From: JBBDMU01 sp040905685
GTDB taxonomy: Bacteria > Bacteroidota > Rhodothermia > Balneolales > Natronogracilivirgulaceae
Length of the DNA stretch: 56,186 nucleotides
Direction: 5' to 3'
NCBI GenBank assembly: GCA_040905685.1
Contig: JBBDRB010000010.1
Location: 1 to 56,186 of the forward strand
In this document: positions 46,539 through 55,943 of the stretch, in pieces
Position numbering within the stretch: the stretch's first letter is position 1
Layout: each line of letters opens with the position of its first letter
Notes under the pieces: model-generated
Databases searched by the model: none
What the model saw: the letters and a program-made list of their open reading frames with translations, nothing else
What the model was told of the DNA's origin: nothing
Translations under genes and position numbers: made by a program

Positions 46539-47996
46539 CTAATATTCCAGTATAGGCTCGTAATCTTTTTTATCATTACTGCAAACAGGGCATTTATACG
46601 TATCCGGTAATTCGCTAAAGGGTGTTCCGGCTTTAATGTCAGCCTCAGGATCACCAAACTTCTTATCGTAAACAGTCATGCAACGTGTACATTGATAACT
46701 TGAAATATCATGAATATCACCGTTATTGACCAATGCCATCTTATTTGTATGTCCTTTTTCGTCAAGCTGTCTGAAATATATTTTGCTCAACTCAATCAGA
46801 AAGGCCGGCAGTTTTTCTTTTTTTAATTTTTTGGCATAGATAAAATATTCGGTGTTGTTCGGGTTGAAGTGTCGGGCGTACAGGATATTGTACAAGTTCT
46901 CTCCGTTTGAATCATAATCACCCTGTTTTTCAATAACTACAGATGTGAACAGCAGCATTTTAGGGTCATTCTTTATGGTCAGCGTCAAACCGTGAGTACT
47001 GATATCCTGCTGATCTAATTCCCTCACCAGGTACTGTTTCAGTTCTAAAGCCTCCTTATCAAAGGCAGGAAGATGCCAGTTCAGTTCCAGTGAGGAATGT
47101 CTCAGGTTGATTCCGAACCTTCCCATCAGCTTTTCCCAATAGATTCTGTCTTGAGAGCGTATTCCTTTGACCACAAAAGACTTCCAGGGTGTTATGCTAA
47201 TCTTGCCCACGTTGGTTTTTTGGCAAAGCCTGCATGCCGCATTTAAAAATGCAATATCAAATCGGTTGTTCCGCCAATACAGCCCAAGCCAGTAAAGATT
47301 GTTCAGCATAGCGTTTAACCCTTCGTAATAAGGAAATAAAGCGGTGGGCAGCTTTAAGCTTTCTGTTATCGTTTTAGCCTTAATCCTTGATCTTTCCTGT
47401 ATTGAGGTGAGTAGCTTATCAGCATCAATCTTAGGCTGTATTCTGAATACTTCCTCAACTTGTTTTGCTACCCAAGCTATATCATTTCCATGGATTAACT
47501 CAGGCCAGCAGACAAGCTGTTCTGATTCGTCTTTTTTTCGGACGTACAGGTACCAGTAGTTTTCTTCGCGTGACGCGATGAAGTTGAGATGACCGGTAAA
47601 CAGAGGTACCAGACTTTGGATCGGATCCACTATATTGACCTTAAGCATTGGTTGGTAATCAATGCTGTCCAATATATAATGATACACATCTTCTTTGAGC
47701 CACCAGGTTGTTTCCATCATGTTCACCCCTACATAGGAACTGGCGATATTATGCATCTTTACCGGATCCTGCAGCTTACTTGATGAGGTTATATCAAATT
47801 CAAGGTCGGTATTTTTTAATACAGCCTTTACAACCTTCTGTTCAGGTTCAGCAGCCGGAAATAATATATCCTGGCGTGAACCAAACATAATATAATTATT
47901 ACCAGCTTTTTTAGAAGCCTCCATGATCTTAAGAAGATCGGCAGGAGAAACCAATCCACCCTTTACAAAGACACGTATCAATGGTAAAACTTCCAT
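46539..47996 (-). CDS. Rubredoxin fused to a NirB/CobG-like ferredoxin-fold region
   Basis: This 485-residue protein ends in a rubredoxin domain: QCTRC with Cys436/439, then YKCPVC with Cys469/472, and the usual GDPEADIKAGTPFSELPD between them. The preceding about 400 residues resemble the ferredoxin-like half-domains of siroheme nitrite/sulfite reductases (ISITPWKSFVVKGI is the TPW motif) but lack the CX5C...CX3C cluster ligands. It should be an electron-transfer protein rather than a reductase. It is the last gene of the nitrate operon, and its start abuts the nasA/B stop, so it likely feeds electrons to nitrate reduction. Confidence 0.83.
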   Translation of the reverse strand: MEVLPLIRVFVKGGLVSPADLLKIMEASKKAGNNYIMFGSRQDILFPAAEPEQKVVKAVLKNTDLEFDITSSSKLQDPVKMHNIASSYVGVNMMETTWWLKEDVYHYILDSIDYQPMLKVNIVDPIQSLVPLFTGHLNFIASREENYWYLYVRKKDESEQLVCWPELIHGNDIAWVAKQVEEVFRIQPKIDADKLLTSIQERSRIKAKTITESLKLPTALFPYYEGLNAMLNNLYWLGLYWRNNRFDIAFLNAACRLCQKTNVGKISITPWKSFVVKGIRSQDRIYWEKLMGRFGINLRHSSLELNWHLPAFDKEALELKQYLVRELDQQDISTHGLTLTIKNDPKMLLFTSVVIEKQGDYDSNGENLYNILYARHFNPNNTEYFIYAKKLKKEKLPAFLIELSKIYFRQLDEKGHTNKMALVNNGDIHDISSYQCTRCMTVYDKKFGDPEADIKAGTPFSELPDTYKCPVCSNDKKDYEPILEY

Positions 47997-50900
47997 TATT
48001 CGCTCACTATAAGTTTTTCTTTGAGAATATGCTGCACTTCGGGCTTACAGCTTCCGCATCCAAGTCCGGCACCTGACTCTTTACACAAAGAGGCAAAATC
48101 ATCACACCCGCTTTCGATGATTTTCTCAATATTTCCTTTTCCTACATGATTGCAGGAACATACCAATTTTCCAGATACCGGCTCTTTGACTTTACCAGAG
48201 CGCAACAACTGTTTACGAAGCTCCGAAAGTTCCATCTTTGATTCGATCAAGTCCCTGAATTCAGGAAACTCTGCTTTATCGCCCATTAATATGGCGCCGA
48301 CAAGCCGGTCATTTTTGATAATGCATTTCTTATAATACTGCTGAGCTTTGTCAATAAAAAGAATCTCTTCATATCCTTTTTCACCTGAAGGTATGGCAGG
48401 CATTCCTATTGAACAAAGGTCCAGATCGGAAAATTTCAGGATATTCATACTCACCGACCCTTCATAAATGGCCAGAGGATCACCAGCAACACTTTTGGCT
48501 ACAACATCGGCTTGTTGCTCGGCGGCCGCCGTAATTCCATTTAGCTTATCACGATGCTCGGCAATTTCACCCATTGCATAAATATACGGATCGGAGGTCT
48601 GCAGGTAATCGTTGACCTGAACGCCGCGGCCGCATTCTACACCGGCCTCATTTAATATTTCAATATTCGGACGAGTACCGATAGCAAATATTACGGCATC
48701 GCATTCCAGCACTTTACCGCTCTTTAGTGTTGCAAGAATGCCTTCATCAGCAACATTTTTAGTATTGATATGTTGTACCTGATCGTTTACATATACCATA
48801 ATACCTTTCTCTTCTACAAACTCCATAAGAAGTTCAGCAGAGAGCGTATCCAGTTGCCTTTCCATCAGCCGGGAACCCAACTGCACGATGCTGATGGATA
48901 TATCAATTTCAGTCAGCGCTGCGGCTAATTCAAGTCCGAGTAATCCGCCGCCTATAATCAAAACGTGACCGTCTTTTTTGATTCGTGACTTCAGGGCATC
49001 GGCATCATGCCGGTTCCGCATTGTGAAGATACCGGGTTGATCTATAGGGGCGTCAGGCGGCAGAAAAGCCCTGCTGCCGGTTCCCACGATCAATTTATCG
49101 TAGTTATGAACAACGCCGGACTCATCAGTTACGGTTTTGTTTTCCTTGTCAATTTTTAGAATTGCATTAGAAGCGTCCAGCTTAATATTCAGCTTGTCAA
49201 TTTCGTTTTGCTTGAACTTAAGTAAAGATTCCCATTCAAGGCTTTCATTTACGTATTCCGGAAGAAGTACCCGGTTATAAAAAGGATGTTCTTCGTTGGA
49301 AAAAACATGAATATCATCTTCTTTGTTAATTTCCCTGTAGGTAGTGATAAACCGGTAGGAAGCCGCTCCGGCCCCGACAATAATGATCTTTTCTTTTTTT
49401 TTAGTTATCGGAGCTACCTGAACAGCACTGTATTTAAAATCCGGTTCTTTGGATATCGGATCAATAAGGTTCTGAGTAAGGTTATTAGCTCTTGCAGTTG
49501 CCTTACCCTGTATTTTCCCCCAATGCATGGGTAAAAAAACAACCCCTTTTGTTATCTCCTCTGTAATGCGTGCATGAACACGAACTTCACCTCGCTGGTT
49601 CTGTATTTGCACCGTATCACCATTTTTTATATATCTAATTTCAGCATCATCGGGATGTATTTCCAAAAAAGGTGTTGGTGAATGCTGCATGAGTTTGTTC
49701 ACCTTGCCTGTTTTGGTCATCGTATGCCATTGATCCCGAATTCGGCCGGTGGTCAGGATAAGAGGGTATTCCGAAGAAGTGATTTCCGATGTATTGGCGG
49801 GAGAATCCAGGCTGTATAGCTTAGCCTTTTTATTGTCTGTGTAAAAGGCATTATCGGTAAACAAACGTTGTGTACCTTCAGGATTGTTTTTATTCCATGG
49901 CCATTGTACGGTATTGGATTTACGAATAGCATCATAGCTCAAGCCTGAGATATCAATGTTCGTTCCCGATGTTAACTGTGCATGCTCACTAAAGACTTCT
50001 TCTGTAGTATTATAGTCAAAGCCTTTAAAACCCATAGAGTTAGCAAAACGTATCAAAATTTCACTGTCAGGCAAGGCTTCGCCCGGAGGATCAACAACTT
50101 TGGACAAATAACTTATGCGGCGTTCGGAGTTGGTCATGGTCCCTTCTTTTTCAAGATGACCGGCTGCAGGTAATATCAAGTCTGCATGACGCAGGGTGTC
50201 GGAGCGTTTGGAAATATCCTGAACAACAACAAAACGGGCTTTTTCCAAAGCCTTTTCAGCCTTATTCGTATCCGGAAGACTCACCAGAGGATTGGTGCAG
50301 ATGATCCAGACCGCTTTAAGTTTTCCTTCTTCGAGGGCGTCAAACATCTCTGTAGCCGTGTAGCCTGGCTTATCATTGATACCGGATGATCCCCAGAAAT
50401 CGGCTACTTCTTTTCTGTGAGACGCATTGGAAAGATCACGGTGAGCTGCCAAAAGGCTGGCCATGCCTCCTACTTCTCGTCCGCCCATAGCATTCGGTTG
50501 ACCCGTGAGCGAAAAGGGTCCGCTACCCGGTTTACCGATTTTGCCGGTGATCAGGTTCAGGCTCATCAGTGCCATATTTTTGTTAACACCAATGACGCTT
50601 TGGTTAAGACCCATAGCCCACATGGTGATGAATCCTTTGGCATTGCCTATATAAGAAGCAGCCTGATGTATTTGGGAAACTTCAAGGCAACACTTTTCAG
50701 CAGCTTCCTCAACGGTTACTTTTAAAACCGATTCTTTGAACTTCTCAAACCCGTCAACATGCTTTTGGATATATTCCTGATCAATAGCATCCTCTTCTAT
50801 CAAAACCCGTGCGACGGCGTTAAAGAGATAAACATCTGTTCCGGGTTTAAGCGGCAAATGCAAGTCAGCCAGGGCGCAGCTTTGTGTCTTTCTGGGATCC

Positions 50901-51514
50901 GCTACGATAAGCTTTACTTCAGGATTTTTTGCCTTATGTTCTTCAATCCGCCGAAAAAGAATAGGATGACACCACGCCGGATTAGCACCGGCAATAAAGA
51001 AACAATCTGCCAATTCTATATCATCATAGCAAATCGGTACCGAATCTTCACCCAGCATTTTGGTGTATCCGGCTACGGCTGAACTCATACACAGCCGGCT
51101 GTTTGTGTCAATATTGTTGGTACCTAAAAAACCCTTTACCAGTTTATTAGCCAGATAATATTCCTCAGTCAGGCATTGTCCGGAGATATAAAATCCGACG
51201 CTGTCAGGACCGTGCTTTTCAATGATGGACTGAAATACCGCAGAGGCTCGTGCCATGGCCGTATCCCAGCTTACTTTTTGGCGGGGGTGAGCCTTGCTCC
51301 ACCTCATCTCGGGATGCAGCAAACGATCGCTCTGATCCTGTACCACATAATTTAGATTCATGCCTTTGGAACAAAGCATACCTTTGTTAACTGGGTGATG
51401 CGGATCACCCTCTACCTGAATATTACCTTTTCTATCTTTTTTTGCTGTAATCCCACATCCTACCCCGCAATAAGAGCAGGTTGATTTATAAAATGCTTTT
51501 CTAGTGGCCTGCAT
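47996..51514 (-). CDS. nasA: Assimilatory nitrate reductase catalytic subunit fused to FAD/NAD(P) reductase and BFD-type [2Fe-2S] domain
   Basis: This 1172-residue protein begins with the molybdopterin oxidoreductase [4Fe-4S] site CSYCGVGC...C (Cys13, 16, 20, 48). The Mo-bis-MGD catalytic body follows to about 690, including the MGD-binding domain (YPLILTTGRIRDQWHTMTKTG). A FAD/NAD(P) disulfide-oxidoreductase domain runs from about 705 (IIIVGAGAASYRF), and a C-terminal BFD-like [2Fe-2S] motif follows (CSCNHVGKG...LGCGSCKPE, about 1115-1165). It therefore joins NasA- and NasB-type activities in one chain, reducing nitrate to nitrite in the cytoplasm with NAD(P)H. It lies between narK and the rubredoxin fusion. 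Confidence 0.93.
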   Translation of the reverse strand: MQATRKAFYKSTCSYCGVGCGITAKKDRKGNIQVEGDPHHPVNKGMLCSKGMNLNYVVQDQSDRLLHPEMRWSKAHPRQKVSWDTAMARASAVFQSIIEKHGPDSVGFYISGQCLTEEYYLANKLVKGFLGTNNIDTNSRLCMSSAVAGYTKMLGEDSVPICYDDIELADCFFIAGANPAWCHPILFRRIEEHKAKNPEVKLIVADPRKTQSCALADLHLPLKPGTDVYLFNAVARVLIEEDAIDQEYIQKHVDGFEKFKESVLKVTVEEAAEKCCLEVSQIHQAASYIGNAKGFITMWAMGLNQSVIGVNKNMALMSLNLITGKIGKPGSGPFSLTGQPNAMGGREVGGMASLLAAHRDLSNASHRKEVADFWGSSGINDKPGYTATEMFDALEEGKLKAVWIICTNPLVSLPDTNKAEKALEKARFVVVQDISKRSDTLRHADLILPAAGHLEKEGTMTNSERRISYLSKVVDPPGEALPDSEILIRFANSMGFKGFDYNTTEEVFSEHAQLTSGTNIDISGLSYDAIRKSNTVQWPWNKNNPEGTQRLFTDNAFYTDNKKAKLYSLDSPANTSEITSSEYPLILTTGRIRDQWHTMTKTGKVNKLMQHSPTPFLEIHPDDAEIRYIKNGDTVQIQNQRGEVRVHARITEEITKGVVFLPMHWGKIQGKATARANNLTQNLIDPISKEPDFKYSAVQVAPITKKKEKIIIVGAGAASYRFITTYREINKEDDIHVFSNEEHPFYNRVLLPEYVNESLEWESLLKFKQNEIDKLNIKLDASNAILKIDKENKTVTDESGVVHNYDKLIVGTGSRAFLPPDAPIDQPGIFTMRNRHDADALKSRIKKDGHVLIIGGGLLGLELAAALTEIDISISIVQLGSRLMERQLDTLSAELLMEFVEEKGIMVYVNDQVQHINTKNVADEGILATLKSGKVLECDAVIFAIGTRPNIEILNEAGVECGRGVQVNDYLQTSDPYIYAMGEIAEHRDKLNGITAAAEQQADVVAKSVAGDPLAIYEGSVSMNILKFSDLDLCSIGMPAIPSGEKGYEEILFIDKAQQYYKKCIIKNDRLVGAILMGDKAEFPEFRDLIESKMELSELRKQLLRSGKVKEPVSGKLVCSCNHVGKGNIEKIIESGCDDFASLCKESGAGLGCGSCKPEVQHILKEKLIVSE

Positions 51515-51559
51515 ATTAACTTTTTAGGGGTAATTGAAATAAAAAGAATGTTTATGAAC

Positions 51560-52915
51560 TTAAGCCATCTCAGGCATGGCTATCCTTGATTTTTCTTCTT
51601 CCTGCTCCCGGAATTTTTGATCGTCATCTTCTTGTTTAAATTCGGCTTTTGTGAATTTCACCAGTAAAGCGGAAAAGGATATTATCGTCACCATAACACC
51701 CAGGTATAAAAGAGCATCCTGATAGTCCATATTTCTAAATAAAAATCCGGCCGCTACCGCACCCATATTTCCGCCTGCTCCAACAATTCCCGACACTGGC
51801 CCCAGAGCTTTGCGGTTGATAAAGGGTACCACGCAATAGGTTGCACCTTCTGCCATTTGAACAAATAAACTGAATAAGACCAATGTGGCAATAGCAAGCG
51901 GGAGCCAGCTCATCTGTGAGAAAAGCATCAAAGTCAATCCTTCTATAAACAATACAGTTGCCAAAAAATAAACTCTTCCATTGAGTCCGAATTTAACACC
52001 GCATTTATCTCCTAATATTCCACCCAAAGGCCGGGCGAAGATATTCATTAAACCAAAGGAGGCTGCTATGAGACCCGCTGTTGTTAGGTTCATGCCAAAA
52101 TAGTCGATAAAATACAGTGCCGCGATGTTATTTATCGTGAGTTCGACACCAAAACAGGCGCCATAGATCAGCGTTAATGCCAAAACCCGACGATCCTTAA
52201 GGGCAGACATAAATGATTTACTGCTGTCATCACTTCTTTTTTGGAATCGAGGATCCAGTTTCTTTAACTCGGAAAGGTTGCCTTCCGGATAATCCTGGGT
52301 AAACTTGTAATAAAGAACCCCGATGATTATCATAGCGGCGCCGGGTACCACCATGGCTACCCTCCACGAGAGCGTCTCTGTCAATCCTACTGCTAAAAAC
52401 AAACCAAAAATCAAGGGCATGAGGATTTGAGTAACCCCTCCCCCTAAGTTACCCCAACCGGCTGTTGTAGCATTGGCTGTACCTACTATATTAGAGCTGA
52501 ACATGACGGAGGTATGGTATTGAGTAATGACAAAGGCAGCGCCAATAGCTCCTATTCCAAGCCTGGAAAGAAGGAATGCTTCATAGGAATCAGCAAAACC
52601 AATTAACATGACAGGAAATGCTCCGAAAATTAATAAACCCGTATAGGTTATCCGGGGGCCATACTTGTCACACAGCCAGCCGCACAGTAAACGGGCCAGA
52701 ATAGTTATGGCTACGGATGCAATTATGGTATTTCCTATTTGCTCCTGGGTGAGCTGCAGGTCTTCTCTGACGATAGCCATTAAAGGTGCAATACCAAACC
52801 AGCCAATAAAACATAGAAAAAAGGAGAACCATGAAAGATGAAAGGCACGCATTTGTGGTGTGCCAAGGCTAAACAGATTAATTTTTGTCGCCTTACCTGT
52901 AGGGGTCGGATTCAC
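51560..52915 (-). CDS. narK: NNP-family nitrate/nitrite MFS transporter
   Basis: This 451-residue protein has about 12 hydrophobic transmembrane segments of the major facilitator fold. Both nitrate signature motifs are visible: GWGNLGGGVTQ in the first half and GAGGNMGAVAAG in the second. The protein imports nitrate (and may exchange nitrite) across the inner membrane. It sits between nirD and the nitrate reductase gene, 45 bases before the latter, in a leftward assimilation operon. Confidence 0.93.
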   Translation of the reverse strand: MNPTPTGKATKINLFSLGTPQMRAFHLSWFSFFLCFIGWFGIAPLMAIVREDLQLTQEQIGNTIIASVAITILARLLCGWLCDKYGPRITYTGLLIFGAFPVMLIGFADSYEAFLLSRLGIGAIGAAFVITQYHTSVMFSSNIVGTANATTAGWGNLGGGVTQILMPLIFGLFLAVGLTETLSWRVAMVVPGAAMIIIGVLYYKFTQDYPEGNLSELKKLDPRFQKRSDDSSKSFMSALKDRRVLALTLIYGACFGVELTINNIAALYFIDYFGMNLTTAGLIAASFGLMNIFARPLGGILGDKCGVKFGLNGRVYFLATVLFIEGLTLMLFSQMSWLPLAIATLVLFSLFVQMAEGATYCVVPFINRKALGPVSGIVGAGGNMGAVAAGFLFRNMDYQDALLYLGVMVTIISFSALLVKFTKAEFKQEDDDQKFREQEEEKSRIAMPEMA

Positions 52916-53009
52916 TATGACGTCTCCTTGTGTTGATTAATAAATATTATTCGACCTGTGGGGATAAGCGTAATCTTTAAATAATAGCTCGGATGCCGGA
53001 TTCTGGAGG

Positions 53010-53396
53010 TTATTGCTCGTTTACACCTACATAAACAAAACCCTGTTCAACCTTGACAGGAAAGGTTGCAATGGCATCCTCCTCACCGTTAAAGCATTCC
53101 CCAGTTTCCAGGGAAAAGGCACGCTTATGGTAGGGGCAAGCCACCTTAGGCAAATCCGTTTGGGAACCCAGCAAGCCTCTGCTTAAAGCCATCTCCATTT
53201 TATGCGGACAGAGGTTCTGGCTCGCGTACCACTCACCTCTGCTGCTGAAATTGAAAACAGCGATTTGCAGGTCATTATATTTTATACAAACTCCTCCATT
53301 TTTCGGAAACTTTTCTACCGGTGCTGCCTTAATCCATTTTGTTGGTTCTTCGCCCTGCTTTACGGTAATTTTTTGGAAGGATTCTATAATTGTCAT
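53010..53396 (-). CDS. nirD: Nitrite reductase [NAD(P)H] small subunit, Rieske type
   Basis: This 128-residue protein is a Rieske-fold subunit with an intact [2Fe-2S] site: Cys63-x-His65 (NLCPHKME) and Cys87-x2-His90 (ACPYHKRA). Many enterobacterial NirD proteins have lost these ligands, so this one is probably a true iron-sulfur protein. It partners with the NirB large subunit encoded immediately upstream (18 bases). Nitrite is reduced to ammonium in the cytoplasm. Confidence 0.93.
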   Translation of the reverse strand: MTIIESFQKITVKQGEEPTKWIKAAPVEKFPKNGGVCIKYNDLQIAVFNFSSRGEWYASQNLCPHKMEMALSRGLLGSQTDLPKVACPYHKRAFSLETGECFNGEEDAIATFPVKVEQGFVYVGVNEQ

Positions 53397-53414
53397 TGAG
53401 GTTTTAAACTTATT

Positions 53415-55943
53415 TTATTTTTCCCATGGGATAGGCATTTTTTGCTCTCTCATGCCTATAAATTCGATGCTTGGGTCAGATTCTTCGGTATTGACAAATG
53501 GCTTAAATCGTTCCTGTAGCTCAGGGTTATTTACTACGGCTTTCCATTCACATTCGTAACCATTTACCAGTGCCTGCATATCTTTTTCCAGTTCTTCACA
53601 AATACCGAGAGAGTCATTGATGACTACTTCACGAAGATATTCCAAACCACCTTCAAGGTTATTAAGCCACTTCGCGGTTCGCATAAGCGGTTCAGCCGTT
53701 TTTATGTAAAACATCAGAAAACGGTCAATAAGCTTGATACAAGTTCTGTTATCCAGGTCGGTAGCAAGAAGCTTAGCGTGTTGCGGATTGGCTCCTCCGT
53801 TACCACCCACATAAAGGTTCCAGCCTTTCTCGGTGGCGATGAGTCCAAAATCTTTTCCCTGTGCTTCGGCACATTCACGCGTACAGCCCGATACCGCGCT
53901 TTTAATTTTATGCGGCGATCGCATACCTTTATACCGGTTCTCGATTTCTATGGCAAAGCTGACCGCATCCTGCACACCATACCGACACCAGGAAGTACCT
54001 ACACAGCTTTTTACGGTACGCAGAGCTTTACCATAGGCATGACCACTTTCAAAACCTGCTTCTACCAACGCTTTCCATATATCAGGCAGTTGATCCACCC
54101 GGGCACCGAACATATCAATACGCTGACCGCCCGTTATTTTAGTATACAGGTTGTACTTGTTGGCTACCTCACCAATGACAATCAGTTTTTCCGGTGTAAT
54201 TTCACCGCCCGGCACTCTCGGCACAACCGAGTAGGTGCCGCCTCTCTGTATGTTGGCCATGAAACGATCGTTCGTATCCTGAATGGTATCCTGAGAAGGG
54301 GCTATTTCAGCGTAAATGCTGGCCATTATGGATGCAACAGCCGGCTTGCATGTTTCACAGCCATCACCGTGTCCATATTCGGCCAGAAGGTAGTAATAAG
54401 ATTTTATGGTTTTAACCTTGATAATATCATAAAGCTCCTGACGGGTATATTCAAAATGTTCGCATAACGTATTTTTGACCGTCTTTCCCATACTTTTCAG
54501 TGTGTGGTTTAGCAGATCGGTAACCAGGGGTGTACATCCGCCACATCCGGTACAGGCTTTAGTCTCGGATTTTATCTGTCCAATTTCGGTAAGGTCTTTG
54601 TCACAAATAATCTGCTCGATGGAACCTTTGGATATGTTTTCACAAGAACAAATTTGTGCTTCAGCCGGCAGGTTTTCTATACCCGGACCGCCTGCTGTTC
54701 CATCACCCCGGGCACCAAGAATTAGATCTTCGGGATGTTCCGGACAGGTCATACGATTTAAAAACATTTGATGAAGCATACTGTAATCATCAGCGTCTCC
54801 AACTAAAATGCCGCCGGTTAAATATTTTCCATCGGCTGTTACATTAATTCTCTTATATATACCCTGCAGGGGATCTTTAAAAGTTATTGGTACGTCATCT
54901 TCTGCACCAAAAGGATCACCAAAACTTGCTACATCCACACCGATCAGTTTTAACTTGGTTGACATATCATAGCCCTTAAAAGAAGAGCTTTCCTCTTCGG
55001 CAATTTGTGCAGCTGTGATTTCAGCCATTTTATAACCCGGAGCCACCAGTCCGTAAATCATGCTTCTGTGTAAGGCGGTTTCTCCAATAGCGTAAATATT
55101 TGGGTCATTGGTTTTCATGTAATCATTCACCATAATACCGCCACGCTCACCTACCTTAAGGTCACATGTCCTGGCAAGTTCATCTCTCGGACGAATACCG
55201 GCAGAAATAATTAGCATATCGACATCCAGGGTAGAATCATCAGTAAAATCAAGACCCGTGATCTTGCCATCGCCTACTATTTCGCGAGTCTGCATGCCAG
55301 TAAGCAGCGTCAGATCCAGTTTTTCCAGCATGGACTGCAAGATGAGGGAACCGTCATTATCGATTTGACGAGGCATAAGACGAGGTGCGAACTCTATAAC
55401 ACTGGCTTTTACTTCCATATCGATCAAGGCTTTTGCTGCTTCAAGGCCAAGTAAACCGCCACCAAGGACAGCCCCGGTATTAGCTTTTTTGCCGTACTGC
55501 TTTATAGCTTCCAGATCTTCTATAGTTCGATATACAAAAACACCATCTTTTTCTACACCCTTTATTGGAGGAACAAAGGCGCTTGATCCGGTAGCTAAAA
55601 CCAATTCATCATAATATTCTTTTTTGCCGGTATAGGTAAAGATTGACTTTTTCTCACGGTCTATTCGAACAACCAATTCAGAAGTTTTTAACTCTATATT
55701 ATTTTCTGTATACCAGCTACGAGGAGCCATCAACAAATCGTCGGTAGTTTTACCGCTAAAAAATGAGCTCAGATTTACTCTGTCATATGCCGGCCTGGGT
55801 TCTTCTCCGTACACCGTAAGTTGTATTTTATCGGATGAGGCCTTCTTGCGAAGTTTTTCGCAAAACTTATAACCTACCATTCCATTTCCAATCACTATTA
55901 CTTTTTTTAAACCGCCCGATTTAGATTTAGCAGAACCCATCAT
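53415..55943 (-). CDS. nirB: Nitrite reductase [NAD(P)H] large subunit
   Basis: This 842-residue protein has all expected parts. An FAD/NAD(P) reductase region comes first (about 13-400; VIGNGMVG at 17-24, VLGGGLLG at 159-166), then a BFD-type [2Fe-2S] domain with Cys432/434/464/467 and a second Cys pair near 529/532. The siroheme-[4Fe-4S] catalytic half has CX5C (Cys647, 653) and CX3C (Cys687, 691). It reduces nitrite to ammonium using NAD(P)H. It is the first gene of the nitrate operon; its promoter must lie in the AT-rich bases after 55943. Confidence 0.96.
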   Translation of the reverse strand: MMGSAKSKSGGLKKVIVIGNGMVGYKFCEKLRKKASSDKIQLTVYGEEPRPAYDRVNLSSFFSGKTTDDLLMAPRSWYTENNIELKTSELVVRIDREKKSIFTYTGKKEYYDELVLATGSSAFVPPIKGVEKDGVFVYRTIEDLEAIKQYGKKANTGAVLGGGLLGLEAAKALIDMEVKASVIEFAPRLMPRQIDNDGSLILQSMLEKLDLTLLTGMQTREIVGDGKITGLDFTDDSTLDVDMLIISAGIRPRDELARTCDLKVGERGGIMVNDYMKTNDPNIYAIGETALHRSMIYGLVAPGYKMAEITAAQIAEEESSSFKGYDMSTKLKLIGVDVASFGDPFGAEDDVPITFKDPLQGIYKRINVTADGKYLTGGILVGDADDYSMLHQMFLNRMTCPEHPEDLILGARGDGTAGGPGIENLPAEAQICSCENISKGSIEQIICDKDLTEIGQIKSETKACTGCGGCTPLVTDLLNHTLKSMGKTVKNTLCEHFEYTRQELYDIIKVKTIKSYYYLLAEYGHGDGCETCKPAVASIMASIYAEIAPSQDTIQDTNDRFMANIQRGGTYSVVPRVPGGEITPEKLIVIGEVANKYNLYTKITGGQRIDMFGARVDQLPDIWKALVEAGFESGHAYGKALRTVKSCVGTSWCRYGVQDAVSFAIEIENRYKGMRSPHKIKSAVSGCTRECAEAQGKDFGLIATEKGWNLYVGGNGGANPQHAKLLATDLDNRTCIKLIDRFLMFYIKTAEPLMRTAKWLNNLEGGLEYLREVVINDSLGICEELEKDMQALVNGYECEWKAVVNNPELQERFKPFVNTEESDPSIEFIGMREQKMPIPWEK

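Noticed and set aside
53778..54467. Long rightward open frame of 229 codons inside nirB
   Set aside because: It is antisense to conserved siroheme-reductase sequence, has no family resemblance and its residues follow the nirB codon pattern.
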